64,000 nt of DNA, taken from positions 186,001-250,000 of the forward strand of contig CAVWNV010000012.1 in the NCBI GenBank assembly GCA_963756515.1, read 5' to 3'. Positions 1 to 8,466 of this stretch are shown here, one piece after another (the stretch's first letter is position 1; each line of letters opens with the position of its first letter). The notes beneath the pieces are model-generated. The model was given only the letters and a program-made list of their open reading frames with translations. It was not told the DNA's origin and searched no databases. The position numbers and the translations under genes were made by a program. This DNA is from Bog-756 sp963756515 (GTDB taxonomy: Bacteria; Actinomycetota; Acidimicrobiia; Acidimicrobiales; RAAP-2).

Positions 1-305
1 AGGTCGTAGAGACCTCCCCATACGTTCTCATAGGCCGCCACCTGTATGAGTGCGTCGACCGCGCCGAACCGGTCGAGGGCGTGGTGCACGAGAGCCTCGC
101 ACGAGTCGGCCTCGGTGATGTCGGTGACGTGCGTGGTCACGTGGTCCCCGGTCGGGTCGAGTTCGGCCGCGGTCCTCTCCAGGGTGTCGGCGGTGCGGGC
201 GGCCAGGACCACGTTGGCACCGTCACGCCGCGCACTGGCTGCGCACTCACGACCGAGGCCCCCACCCACACCGGTCACGACGACGGTCTTCCCGTTGAGG
301 ATCAT
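1..305 (-). CDS. Short-chain dehydrogenase/reductase, N-terminal part (runs off the window)
   Basis: About 101 N-terminal residues of an SDR-family NAD(P)-dependent oxidoreductase; the rest lies beyond base 1. The protein begins MILNGKTVVVTG and continues with a glycine-rich TGVGGGLG, the Rossmann TGxxxGxG cofactor motif at residues 11-18. A later DRFGAVDALIQVA matches the region before the NNAG motif, although here the motif reads VAAY. The start is the ATG at 305, which lies directly after an AGAGAGGG purine run, so spacing is unusually tight. A KstR-like palindrome lies 26 bases upstream, suggesting lipid- or sterol-linked regulation. Substrate cannot be deduced. Confidence 0.85.
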   Translation of the reverse strand, partial: MILNGKTVVVTGVGGGLGRECAASARRDGANVVLAARTADTLERTAAELDPTGDHVTTHVTDITEADSCEALVHHALDRFGAVDALIQVAAYENVWGGLYD

Positions 306-330
306 CCCTCTCTTCTAGACCATTTTCCGA

Positions 331-344
331 TGGAACGCGTTCCA
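331..344. promoter_or_regulatory. KstR/TetR-like operator palindrome
   Basis: TGGAACGCGTTCCA is a perfect 14-bp palindrome. It fits the TNNAACNNGTTNNA consensus known for the TetR-family sterol/lipid regulator KstR of actinobacteria. It lies just upstream of the SDR start and also downstream of the DUF5318 gene, so the SDR is the likely target. No kstR gene is in the window, so the regulator is inferred. Confidence 0.6.
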
Positions 345-383
345 GTTGTCGGGCCCGGCCAGCCGTTGTCGGACCGGGTTGCC

Positions 384-797
384 CTACAGACTGGCCCGAC
401 CCCGGAGCGGCTTTCGGGCCACCGCCTCCACACCGGCGCCGGCCGGGTACATGCGGGACAGGTGGTTCCACGAGCACTCGGGGCAGACCTCGATCACGTA
501 GCAGACCACCGGCTCCTTGCGGCGCCAGTACCGGCCGAGCTCGGCCTGGGTGGACACGCACCGACCCCCCGGGGGGAGTCGCGAGCCGAAGACGAACGTC
601 ACGTCGACCAGGTCGGCCGCCTCGCAGATCGGGCACTGCTCGCCGTTGGGGCGGCCCAGATTGCGAGCGGCCCGGAGCAACTCGGGATGGGCGTCGCATA
701 CGTCGAGGCGGGACAGCCGGCCCTTGCGGTACTCGCGGACGATGGCGTTGCGGGCGAGCAGGTACTCGACCTGTCCCCCGGAGGGGGATGTCTGCAC
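384..797 (-). CDS. DUF5318 family protein
   Basis: A 137-residue protein of the actinobacterial DUF5318 family. Recognisable blocks are VCDAHPELLRAARNLG, CPIC, LVDVTFVFG and VCPECSWNHLSRMY. The paired CPIC and CPEC cysteines suggest a small zinc-binding fold, which is inference. I chose the GTG at 797 because the family core begins only a few residues after it; longer upstream reading gives proline-rich filler. It is divergent from PadR-ino1. In M. tuberculosis the homologue (Rv0049) also neighbours the PadR/ino1 pair, next to ponA1, so position is conserved. The molecular role is unknown. Confidence 0.8.
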   Translation of the reverse strand: MQTSPSGGQVEYLLARNAIVREYRKGRLSRLDVCDAHPELLRAARNLGRPNGEQCPICEAADLVDVTFVFGSRLPPGGRCVSTQAELGRYWRRKEPVVCYVIEVCPECSWNHLSRMYPAGAGVEAVARKPLRGRASL

Positions 798-911
798 TCC
801 GTCGAGCGATCCGGGTCGAAAGCCCACCGGAGCAAGGGTAACCCCTCGGGAAGCCGGGGGCACCGGTGGCGGGGATGGCGGCCGGCAGCTGGTCGGGGCA
901 ATGTATTGCAT

Positions 912-934
912 TGATATATCGAAGTGATATATCG
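912..934. promoter_or_regulatory. Tandem operator-like repeat upstream of padR-ino1
   Basis: TGATATATCG occurs twice (912-921 and 925-934) with a 13-bp period, and each copy contains the palindrome GATATATC. This is a strikingly AT-rich element in a 70% G+C context. It lies about 75 bases before the PadR ATG and between two divergent units. It is the obvious candidate for PadR autoregulation, and possibly for control of ino1, which is translationally coupled to padR. Confidence 0.6.
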
Positions 935-1009
935 TTCGAGCGTGGAAATCGCGATCACGGCCGGCCTGCACCACCGGATACCCGGCCCGACGTCGGGTCG
1001 GGCCCACTG

Positions 1010-1681
1010 ATGCTCGACCTGGCCATCCTCGGTCTGCTGCACGAGCAGGAGCTCCACGGCTACGAGATCCGACGCCGACTGCGGGACGAGCTCGGACTCT
1101 TCGCCAACATCTCCTTCGGATCGCTGTACCCGGCCCTGTCCCGGCTCGAGAAGGCCGGCGCCGTCACCGTCATCGAGTCGACGGCCGGACCGGTCGGCCA
1201 CCTCCCTTCCACCGGCTCGCTCAGCGGCGAGCGGGCCGGACTGCGGGCCCGGCGGGCCGGTACCACCCGCGGCTCCAAGCGCTCACGCAAGGTGTACCGG
1301 ATCACCGACCACGGGCGAGCGCTCTTCGAGCAGCTCCTCGACGCCGACGAGCCGGCCGGAACCGACGACGCCCGCAGTTTCGGGCTCCGCCTGGCCTTCG
1401 CCCGCTACCTGGCGCCCCAGGCCCGCCTGGCCCTCCTCGAGCGCCGGCGGTCACAGCTGACCCGCCGGCTGGCCACCGACCGGTTGCGGGCCGCGGGGGA
1501 GAGCCTCGACGTCTACACCCGCTCCCTGGTGGAGCACAGCACCGAGGCCACCGAGCACGATCTCGCCTGGTTGGACCGCCTCATCGACTTCGAACGACAG
1601 AAGCAGGCAGCACCCCGCCCAGAACCTCGCGACCCCCGAGACGGGGACGCCGTCGCAACAACGAAGGGAACCAGTCCATGA
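1010..1681 (+). CDS. PadR-family transcriptional regulator
   Basis: A 223-residue PadR-type winged-helix regulator. The N-terminal MLDLAILGLLHEQELHGYEI is the classic PadR helix-turn-helix start, and KVYRITDHGRALFEQLL closes the wing. The C-terminal half is the helical dimerisation/ligand region (PadR_C-like). Between the wing strands is an Arg/Gly/Ser-rich insertion of about 35 residues (roughly residues 63-98), longer than in typical PadR proteins. The ATG at 1010 is chosen because the conserved HTH starts there. Its stop overlaps the ino1 start as ATGA, so the two are co-translated. It probably controls itself and ino1 through the repeats at 912-934. Confidence 0.9.
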   Translation: MLDLAILGLLHEQELHGYEIRRRLRDELGLFANISFGSLYPALSRLEKAGAVTVIESTAGPVGHLPSTGSLSGERAGLRARRAGTTRGSKRSRKVYRITDHGRALFEQLLDADEPAGTDDARSFGLRLAFARYLAPQARLALLERRRSQLTRRLATDRLRAAGESLDVYTRSLVEHSTEATEHDLAWLDRLIDFERQKQAAPRPEPRDPRDGDAVATTKGTSP

Positions 1682-2775
1682 GCACCATCCGAGTCGCCAT
1701 CGCCGGAGTCGGGAACTGCGCCAGCTCCCTCGTCCAGGGTGTCGAGTACTACCGAGGAGCAGATCCGACCGAAACCGTCCCCGGGCTCATGCACGTGGTG
1801 CTCGGCGGCTACCACGTCGGGGATCTGGAGTTCGTGGCGGCCTTCGACGCCGACGCGGCCAAGGTCGGCACCGACCTGGGCAAGGCCATCTTCGCCGGTC
1901 AGAACAACACCATCCGCTTCGCCGGCGTCGGCGAGATCGGGGTCACCGTGCAGCGGGGGCCCACCCTCGACGGGTTCGGCAAGTACTACCGCGAGACCGT
2001 CGAGGAGTCGCCGGCCGAACCGGTGGACGTGGTCGCCGCGCTGCGGGAGTCGGGTGCGGACGTCCTGGTCAGCTACCTCCCGGTGGGCTCGGAGCAGGCC
2101 CAGCGGTTCTACGCCGATGCCTGCCTGCAGGCCGGGGTGGGATTCGTCAACGCCATCCCGGTGTTCATCGCCTCGGACCCCGAATGGGCACGGCGGTTCC
2201 GTGACGCCGGACTGCCCATCGTGGGCGACGACATCAAGAGCCAGGTGGGCTCGACCATCGTCCACCGGATCCTGACCCGGCTCTTCGAGGACCGCGGCCT
2301 GGCCCTCGACCACACGTACCAGCTCAACGTGGGTGGCAACATGGACTTCAAGAACATGCTCGAGCGCGACCGCCTCGAGTCGAAGAAGGTCAGCAAGACC
2401 CAGGCCGTGACCAGCCAGATCGAACACGGCTCCCTCCCTGCCGACGACGTCCACATCGGTCCGTCGGACCACGTGCCGTGGCTCCACGACCGCAAATGGG
2501 CCTACATCCGCATGGAGGGGCGCAACTTCGGGGACGTGCCGTTGAACCTCGAGCTCAAGCTCGAAGTGTGGGACTCGCCCAACTCCGCCGGTGTGATCAT
2601 CGATGCCGTCCGGTGCGCCAAGCTGGCACTCGACCGGGGCATCGGGGGCCCGCTCCTCGGCCCCTCGGCCTACTTCATGAAGTCACCGCCGGTGCAGTTC
2701 CACGACGACGTCTGCCACCAGATGGTCGAGGAGTTCGCCGCCGGGGAGCCCAACCCGGTCTGGCCCGAGGACTGA
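1678..2775 (+). CDS. ino1: Inositol-3-phosphate synthase (actinobacterial type)
   Basis: 365 residues. Converts glucose-6-phosphate to inositol-3-phosphate using NAD+, the first step toward phosphatidylinositol, mycothiol and related glycolipids in actinobacteria. The N-terminal VAIAGVGNCASSLVQGV is the Rossmann NAD site of this family, and VGDDIKSQVGSTIVHR and LNVGGNMDFKNML are conserved active-site segments. Length matches the M. tuberculosis enzyme (Rv0046c). The ATG overlaps the padR stop (ATGA), with AAGGGA about 8 bases upstream as ribosome-binding site. It ends before a hairpin shared with the convergent cca gene. Confidence 0.97.
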   Translation: MSTIRVAIAGVGNCASSLVQGVEYYRGADPTETVPGLMHVVLGGYHVGDLEFVAAFDADAAKVGTDLGKAIFAGQNNTIRFAGVGEIGVTVQRGPTLDGFGKYYRETVEESPAEPVDVVAALRESGADVLVSYLPVGSEQAQRFYADACLQAGVGFVNAIPVFIASDPEWARRFRDAGLPIVGDDIKSQVGSTIVHRILTRLFEDRGLALDHTYQLNVGGNMDFKNMLERDRLESKKVSKTQAVTSQIEHGSLPADDVHIGPSDHVPWLHDRKWAYIRMEGRNFGDVPLNLELKLEVWDSPNSAGVIIDAVRCAKLALDRGIGGPLLGPSAYFMKSPPVQFHDDVCHQMVEEFAAGEPNPVWPED

Positions 2776-2780
2776 GCTGC

Positions 2781-2803
2781 GCGACCGGGCCCGCACCGGT
2801 CGC
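2781..2803. terminator. Bidirectional terminator-like hairpin between ino1 and cca
   Basis: GCGACCGG (2781-2788) and CCGGTCGC (2796-2803) form an 8-bp perfect GC stem with a 7-base loop. It sits in the 38-base gap between two convergent genes. There is no T-tract, as is common in high-G+C actinobacteria, so the assignment rests on position and symmetry. Confidence 0.6.
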
Positions 2804-2813
2804 CGATGACCGG

Positions 2814-4202
2814 TCACGACGCGTGCGACCACCAGTCGCGCAAACGGGCCCGGGCCTGCTCCTCCCCCAGAGGACCTTCGTCCATCCGGAGCTCGAGCAG
2901 GTAGGCCAGCGCCCGACCCACGTCGCGGCCGGGTGCCAGCCCGAGCTCCTCCATGACCTGGGAGCCGTCGAGATCGGGGCGGATGGAGTCGAGCTCCTCC
3001 TGCTGGCGGAGATCGGCGATACGGGCCTCGAGCTCGTCCATCCTGCGGCCCAGGGCCCGCGCCTTGTTGGCATTGCGGGTGGTGCAGTCGCACCGGGTGA
3101 GCTCGTTCAGTTGGTCGAGCAGCGGTCCGGCGTCCCGCACGTAGCGACGCACGGCGCGGTCACTCCACCCGAGCCGGTAGGTGTGGAAGCGGAGGTGGAG
3201 GTTGACCAGCTCGGTCACCACCTCCACGTCGTCATTGGGGTAGCGCAGCGCCTGCATGCGGTGGCGGGTCATGCGGGCGCCCACCACCTCGTGGTGGTGG
3301 AAGGTGACCCCGCCGTCGACGAAGGCCCTGGTCCTCGGTTTCCCCACGTCGTGGAAGAGCGCGGCCAGGCGGAGCAGTCGGTCGGGCGAGGTCTTGTCCA
3401 CCACGGCCAGGGTGTGGGCCAGCACGTCCTTGTGGCGGTGGACCGGGTCCTGTTCGAGAGCCAGGCCGGGCAGCTCGGGCAGGAACTCCTCGGCCAGGCC
3501 CGTCCGGACGACGAACCACAGTGCGACCGAGGGGACCGGGACCATCACGATCTTGTCCAGTTCGTCGCGTATCCGCTCCGCCGACACGATGGCCAGGCGG
3601 TGGTGGCCGGCCCTGACCGCCTCCACCAGGTCGAGGGTGGGCTCGAGATCCAGCTTGGCCACGAAACGGGCGGCCCGGAGCATCCGCAACGGGTCGTCGG
3701 CGAACGACAGCTCAGGATCGAGGGGCGTGCGCAGACGGTGGGCGGCCAGGTCCACCAGCCCGTCGAACGGGTCGATCAGCTCGAGGTTCGGGAGCTCGAG
3801 GGCCATGGCGTTGATGGTGAAGTCCCGCCGGGCCAGGTCATCCTCGACCCGGTCCCCGAAGGCGACGTCGGGCTTGCGCGAATCCGGATGGTACGCCTCG
3901 GCCCGGTGGGTGGTGATCTCGTACTTCTGACCGCGGCGAAGGCATCCGATGGTGCCGAAGCGCTTCCCCTGGGTCCACACCGCGTCGGCCCAGCCGCTCA
4001 CCGCCTCCTCGATGGCGTCGGGGCGGGCGTCGGTGGTGAAGTCCAGATCGTCTCCGCCCGGACCCACCGCCCCGGTGGGCTCGGACACGATGGCGTCCCG
4101 GACCGAGCCGCCCACCAGGTAGAGGGTGTGACCGGCGGCGCGGAACCGCTCGGAGAGATCAGCGGTGGCCTGCACCAACGGTCGCAGTCGCTCGGGGAAC
4201 AC
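2814..4202 (-). CDS. cca: CCA tRNA nucleotidyltransferase
   Basis: 462 residues. Adds or repairs the 3' CCA end of tRNAs using CTP and ATP. The N-terminal nucleotidyltransferase head shows LVGGSVRDAI (residues 29-38) and DDLDFTTDA (51-59) with the catalytic Asp pair. RRDFTINAMAL and DDPLRMLRAARF are the conserved neck motifs. LFHDVGKPRT and a histidine-rich THHHEVVG-like stretch form a C-terminal HD domain. Starts at GTG 4202. A TACCCT hexamer on the minus strand (4215-4210) lies 7 bases before it, suggesting a leaderless transcript. The tRNA-Ile in this window lacks an encoded CCA, so this enzyme is needed. Synteny matches M. tuberculosis Rv3907c (pcnA). Confidence 0.95.
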   Translation of the reverse strand: MFPERLRPLVQATADLSERFRAAGHTLYLVGGSVRDAIVSEPTGAVGPGGDDLDFTTDARPDAIEEAVSGWADAVWTQGKRFGTIGCLRRGQKYEITTHRAEAYHPDSRKPDVAFGDRVEDDLARRDFTINAMALELPNLELIDPFDGLVDLAAHRLRTPLDPELSFADDPLRMLRAARFVAKLDLEPTLDLVEAVRAGHHRLAIVSAERIRDELDKIVMVPVPSVALWFVVRTGLAEEFLPELPGLALEQDPVHRHKDVLAHTLAVVDKTSPDRLLRLAALFHDVGKPRTRAFVDGGVTFHHHEVVGARMTRHRMQALRYPNDDVEVVTELVNLHLRFHTYRLGWSDRAVRRYVRDAGPLLDQLNELTRCDCTTRNANKARALGRRMDELEARIADLRQQEELDSIRPDLDGSQVMEELGLAPGRDVGRALAYLLELRMDEGPLGEEQARARLRDWWSHAS

Positions 4203-4372
4203 GCCGCCGAGGGTAGTGCGACTGGCGTAGGCTGCCGTCCGAGGTGGATCGGGAACGAGGCAGCCTGTGCCCCAGCGGCAGCCACCCCGGGGCCGGCGTG
4301 CCCACCGGGGGCGGGTCCGCCCCGATCATCGGGGTGGGACTCCGTGACGCCCGGGGGGACGATCGACGCCCG

Positions 4373-6619
4373 ATGGCCCTGAAGCCCGTCGTCCGCCGCC
4401 TCTGGCCGGCCATCGGCCTGGCGCTGTGGTCGGCGGTGCTCCTGGCCGTGGCGGTGGCGCCCGGTGGCGCTTCGGCCGCGCCGGCCACCATCCCCGTGCC
4501 GACCACGACCCCGGCGATCACCTCTCCCTCGACCGTCCCGGCGCCGGTCTCGGCCGCCGCCTCGTCAGCGGGCGCCTCCCCCCTGCGGTTGATCTCGCAG
4601 TCGGCCTATGTGACGCCGGGCCAGCAGTTCGACCTCAAATTGCGGACCACGACCGGGGAGCCCCCGCCGGCACAGATCGGTGTATCGGTGTCGGTATTCA
4701 CCTGCCTCTCCAGCGTCTCGGCGTTCGACCAGTCGGTGGGCTCGTCCGGCGGGCCCGGCGGGTCCCCCATCAGCGCCACCCGGACACCTCTGCCCGTGAG
4801 CGGGCTGCCGACGCTGGCCGGTGGAGGCTTCGACCTGTCCCTGCCGGTTTCCCAGGGCCGTTCCTCCACTACCCCGACCGGAGGCTTCGCCATCGCGCTC
4901 ACATCGACCGGCGGGCAGTGCCAGTCCTACCCCTACGGCGTGTATCCGGTCCGCATCCAGCTGGTGGACACCTCGACCGGCCAGGGTCTCGGTGGGTTCA
5001 CCACCCACATGACCTACGTCGACGGGCAGGCCGCCACCGAACGACTGCGCTTCGACCTGGTCCTCCCGGTGGAGACCACCGTGACCGCTTCGGCGTCCCC
5101 GTCGCCGTCCCAACTGTTGGCGCACCCTCCCAGCGCCCTCGACCCGCTCGGTCCGAGAGCGGCCGAGGGCTTGGCCAACCTGGTGGCCACCCTGGCGACC
5201 CCGACCCACGCAACTGTTCCCGTCACCCTCGAGGCCAGTCCCCAGACCATCCAGGCCCTGGACACCTCCGGCCACCAGTCGACGGTCGAACAACTGGCCT
5301 CGTTGGCCGCCACGCCCTCCGTCCACCAGTTCGTATCGGCCCCATTCGCCCCGGTCGATGCCTACGCCCTGGTCGGCGACGGGCTGGCTGACGAGTTGGG
5401 CCTGCAGGTGTCCCGCGGTGCCCAGGTACTGGGCGCCTCCGACATCCGCCCCCCGACCCAGGCCACTTCGGGCCTCGGCCCCTGGGTCTCCAACGACGGG
5501 CTGGATGCGACCACCCTGGCCCAGCTGGCGTCGGACGGATACCGCCAGGTGGTCCTGCCGCCCAGCTCGGTCCCGGCCTCCCCCACCAACGGCTCGACGG
5601 CCGAACCGTTCCCGATCGCCACCTCGCAGGGAACGACTGTCACCGGCATCGTCTCGAGTTCCGACCTGGCGTCGCGCTTCGACGGCTCGCAGCAGGATCC
5701 GGCTCTGGCCGCCTACCAGATGGTGGCCGAGCTGGCCCAGATCTACTTCGAGAAGCCCAACGACACCACGATCAGGGGCGTGGCCGCGGTGGCGCCGGAC
5801 GGGTGGGTGACCAACCCCACCTTCGTCGCCACGCTCCTGTCCGCCCTCGATGGCAACCCGGTGATCGAACCGGTCACCACCGCCGATCTCTTCGCCGACC
5901 TGGCCACCAGCAGCTGTCACGGAACGTGCAGACTGGTCACCACGGTCCCCGTCGGCGCGCTCCCGGCCGGAGCCATCCGCTCCGAGCGCCGGCGGATCGC
6001 CGGCTTCTCGTCGGCGGCCAGCACCGTGGCGGCCCGACTGGTCAGCACCCAACTCGGCGACCTGGTCCTGGCCGGCGAGTCGGAACGGCTCCGCACCGCC
6101 CAACAGGACGCGGTGCTGGCCAACACCGGATCGGCGCTCGACGCCCAGCTGGACCAGCTGGTCGTAGGGGGCGAGCGCACGGTGACCCTCACCTCGCAAC
6201 AGGGGACGCTCCAGGTCACCATGGTGTCGAGCGCGCCGTACCCGGTCACCGGCACACTGACCCTGACCAGCGACAAGCTCCTCTTCCCCAACGGGACCAC
6301 CCAGTGGTCGGAGGGGGCCACCCTGTTGCCCGGGGGCTCGGGCTCGGCCCACACCACGGTGGTTCCGGTCACCGTGAGGACCCGGGCGTCCGGCCTGTTC
6401 CGGGTGGGTATCGCCTTCGCCTCCCCCGACCACGGCCTCGTCCTCTCCAGCGGTCAGGTCAGCGTCCGGTCCACCGCCACGTCGGTGGTCGGGGTGGTTC
6501 TCTCGCTGGGTGCCGTGCTGGTGCTGCTGGTGTGGTGGTTGCGGACGTCGAGGAAGCGTCGGGCGCTCCGCCGCCAGGACGAGGACGACGACCTCCGGCT
6601 ACCGGTAGGAACGCCGTGA
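4373..6619 (+). CDS. DUF6049 family secreted, membrane-anchored protein
   Basis: About 748 residues. MALKPVVRRLWPAIGLALW and the following alanine-rich stretch form a signal peptide ending near ASAAPA. A large Ser/Thr/Pro-rich extracellular region follows. A single C-terminal membrane helix (VVGVVLSLGAVLVLLVWWL) ends in a basic cytoplasmic tail. This is the DUF6049 protein that precedes murJ in many actinobacteria (M. tuberculosis Rv3909). Its stop overlaps the murJ start (GTGA), pointing to a joint envelope or lipid-II role, though the function is unproven. The ATG at 4373 best exposes the signal peptide; an in-frame GTG at 4244, 10 bases after TAGGCT, would add 43 residues and is less likely. 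Confidence 0.85.
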   Translation: MALKPVVRRLWPAIGLALWSAVLLAVAVAPGGASAAPATIPVPTTTPAITSPSTVPAPVSAAASSAGASPLRLISQSAYVTPGQQFDLKLRTTTGEPPPAQIGVSVSVFTCLSSVSAFDQSVGSSGGPGGSPISATRTPLPVSGLPTLAGGGFDLSLPVSQGRSSTTPTGGFAIALTSTGGQCQSYPYGVYPVRIQLVDTSTGQGLGGFTTHMTYVDGQAATERLRFDLVLPVETTVTASASPSPSQLLAHPPSALDPLGPRAAEGLANLVATLATPTHATVPVTLEASPQTIQALDTSGHQSTVEQLASLAATPSVHQFVSAPFAPVDAYALVGDGLADELGLQVSRGAQVLGASDIRPPTQATSGLGPWVSNDGLDATTLAQLASDGYRQVVLPPSSVPASPTNGSTAEPFPIATSQGTTVTGIVSSSDLASRFDGSQQDPALAAYQMVAELAQIYFEKPNDTTIRGVAAVAPDGWVTNPTFVATLLSALDGNPVIEPVTTADLFADLATSSCHGTCRLVTTVPVGALPAGAIRSERRRIAGFSSAASTVAARLVSTQLGDLVLAGESERLRTAQQDAVLANTGSALDAQLDQLVVGGERTVTLTSQQGTLQVTMVSSAPYPVTGTLTLTSDKLLFPNGTTQWSEGATLLPGGSGSAHTTVVPVTVRTRASGLFRVGIAFASPDHGLVLSSGQVSVRSTATSVVGVVLSLGAVLVLLVWWLRTSRKRRALRRQDEDDDLRLPVGTP

Positions 6620-8466
6620 CCGAGGTGGAGATGGACGGGCTCCCGGCCGCCCCCGGGGGCGGCCGGCGTCGTCTGGCCGGAGCCACGGTCGGCATGGCCG
6701 TAGGGACCACGCTGTCGCGGATCACCGGCGTCGGTCGGGTGGTGGCCCTCACCGCCGCGCTGGGGGGCGGCGGCTTCGCCGACGCGTACAACCTGGCCAA
6801 CACCACCCCCAACATCATCTACGACGTGGTCCTCGGCGGCGTGCTCTCCGCCACCTTCGTGCCGGTCTTCGTCGACTTCCTCTCCACCCGCAAGGAGAAC
6901 GAGGCCTGGCGGGCCATCTCCGCCGTGGTCACGGTCACCATCACCGTGCTGGTGGTGGCCACGGTGGCGTTCTTCGTGCTCACACCGGGCATCATCGATC
7001 TCTACACCGTCACCAATCACAGCCCCGATGTCCACCAGCAGCAACAGGTGGCGGTGTTCTTCCTCCGCTGGTTCGTTCCCCAGCTGACCTGCTACGGGCT
7101 GATCGCACTGTTCACCGCCCTGCTCAACTCGCGGGGCAAGTTCGCCACCCCGATGTTCGTCCCCATCGCCAACAACCTGGTGGTCATCGGCGTACTGCTG
7201 TGGTTCCACGCCCTGGTGCCCCATCCCAGCCTGGCCTCCCTCGACGCCAACCACCACGGCCTGGTCCTCCTGGGTATCGGCACCACGCTAGGAGTCATGG
7301 TCCAGGCCGCCCTCCTCGTCCCGTCCCTGCTGCGGTCGAACCTCCACATCAGATTCCTCTGGCAGCCGGCCCACCCGGCCATGCGCACCATCACCCGGCT
7401 GGCCGGATGGACGTTCGGCCTGGTGGTCGCCAACCAGGTGGCCCTGGTGGTGGTCCTGGCCCTGGCCGACGGGGCCAAGGTGCCGGGTGCGGTGTCCTCG
7501 TACACCTACGCCTGGACCTTCTTCCAACTCCCCTACGGCGTGGTGGCGGTGTCGGTGATGAGCGCGGTGACACCGTCCCTGTCGGCCCGGTGGGCGACGG
7601 GGGACATCGCCGGGTTCCGGCACCGGATGGCGTTCGGACTACGGGGATTGCTGGCCATCATCATCCCTTCCGCGGTGGGGATGCTCATCCTGGCCCATCC
7701 CCTCATCGACCTGGTGTTGGCTCACGGTGCCGAGACCTCGGCGGACGCCGACTCCACCGCCGCCGCCCTGGCCATGTTCTCGCTCGGACTGCCGGGGTTC
7801 TGCACCTTTCTGTACATGGTCCGGGTCTTCCAGTCCATGCAGGACGCACGCACGGCGTTCCGGCTCTACCTGCTGGAGAACGGCATCAATATCGTGCTGG
7901 CCATCCTCCTGGTGGGCCCGCTCGGAGTCCGCGGCCTGGCGCTGTCGGTGTCGGTGGCCTACTCGGTGGCCGCACTGGTGGCCATGTCCGTGGTCCGGAA
8001 GCGGGTGGGTGGACTGGGTGGTCCCGATCTGACCACCCCGGTACGCCGTGTGGTCGGTGCCTCGGCCGTGATGGCCGTGACCACCGTCCTGGCCCTGAGC
8101 GTCTCCGGGGCCACGTCGGGAACGGCCCTCCTGGCCCGGGTGGTGTTCGCCGTGGTGGTCGGAGCGATCACCTACGTGGGGACGGCCGCCGTACTCGGGG
8201 CCCGCCAGGCGCGGCGGGCCATGGAGGAGCGGGCCGGCCGGGCCGCCCTGACCGCGTCGGCGTCGGCGGCCCGCCCGGGCTCATCGGACAGCACCGTCCC
8301 CACGACGTTCCGTGGCAGACTCGACGATCACTCCGACGAGTCGACGTACCGGCACCTGCGGCCGGTGAACGCCCCACCGGAGCGCGACCCCGGGCCGACG
8401 GACGAGCCGGCGTCGGGGGACGAGGAGGAGGACGTGGATGGCCCGTATCCGGGTGGTAACCGATAG
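6616..8466 (+). CDS. murJ: Lipid II flippase MurJ (MviN), MOP superfamily
   Basis: About 616 residues, polytopic, with roughly 14 predicted membrane helices. Flips lipid-linked peptidoglycan precursor across the plasma membrane. Family features include the N-terminal TTLSRITGVGRVVALTAALG, FADAYNLANTTPNIIYDVVLGG and LSATFVPVFVDFL. The GTG at 6616 overlaps the DUF6049 stop and has GGTAGGA as ribosome-binding site. An acidic, Pro/Glu-rich cytoplasmic tail of about 80 residues follows the last helix. It lacks the pseudokinase extension of mycobacterial MviN. The tail coding region overlaps degV by 29 bases. Confidence 0.94.
   Translation: MTEVEMDGLPAAPGGGRRRLAGATVGMAVGTTLSRITGVGRVVALTAALGGGGFADAYNLANTTPNIIYDVVLGGVLSATFVPVFVDFLSTRKENEAWRAISAVVTVTITVLVVATVAFFVLTPGIIDLYTVTNHSPDVHQQQQVAVFFLRWFVPQLTCYGLIALFTALLNSRGKFATPMFVPIANNLVVIGVLLWFHALVPHPSLASLDANHHGLVLLGIGTTLGVMVQAALLVPSLLRSNLHIRFLWQPAHPAMRTITRLAGWTFGLVVANQVALVVVLALADGAKVPGAVSSYTYAWTFFQLPYGVVAVSVMSAVTPSLSARWATGDIAGFRHRMAFGLRGLLAIIIPSAVGMLILAHPLIDLVLAHGAETSADADSTAAALAMFSLGLPGFCTFLYMVRVFQSMQDARTAFRLYLLENGINIVLAILLVGPLGVRGLALSVSVAYSVAALVAMSVVRKRVGGLGGPDLTTPVRRVVGASAVMAVTTVLALSVSGATSGTALLARVVFAVVVGAITYVGTAAVLGARQARRAMEERAGRAALTASASAARPGSSDSTVPTTFRGRLDDHSDESTYRHLRPVNAPPERDPGPTDEPASGDEEEDVDGPYPGGNR

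Noticed and set aside
2478..4382. A long plus-strand open frame antisense to cca
   Set aside because: High-G+C shadow frame; the cca protein on the minus strand carries complete catalytic motifs and the antisense product has none.
4565..6433. A 622-codon minus-strand frame inside DUF6049
   Set aside because: Shadow frame with no domains; the plus-strand protein has signal peptide, membrane anchor and synteny.
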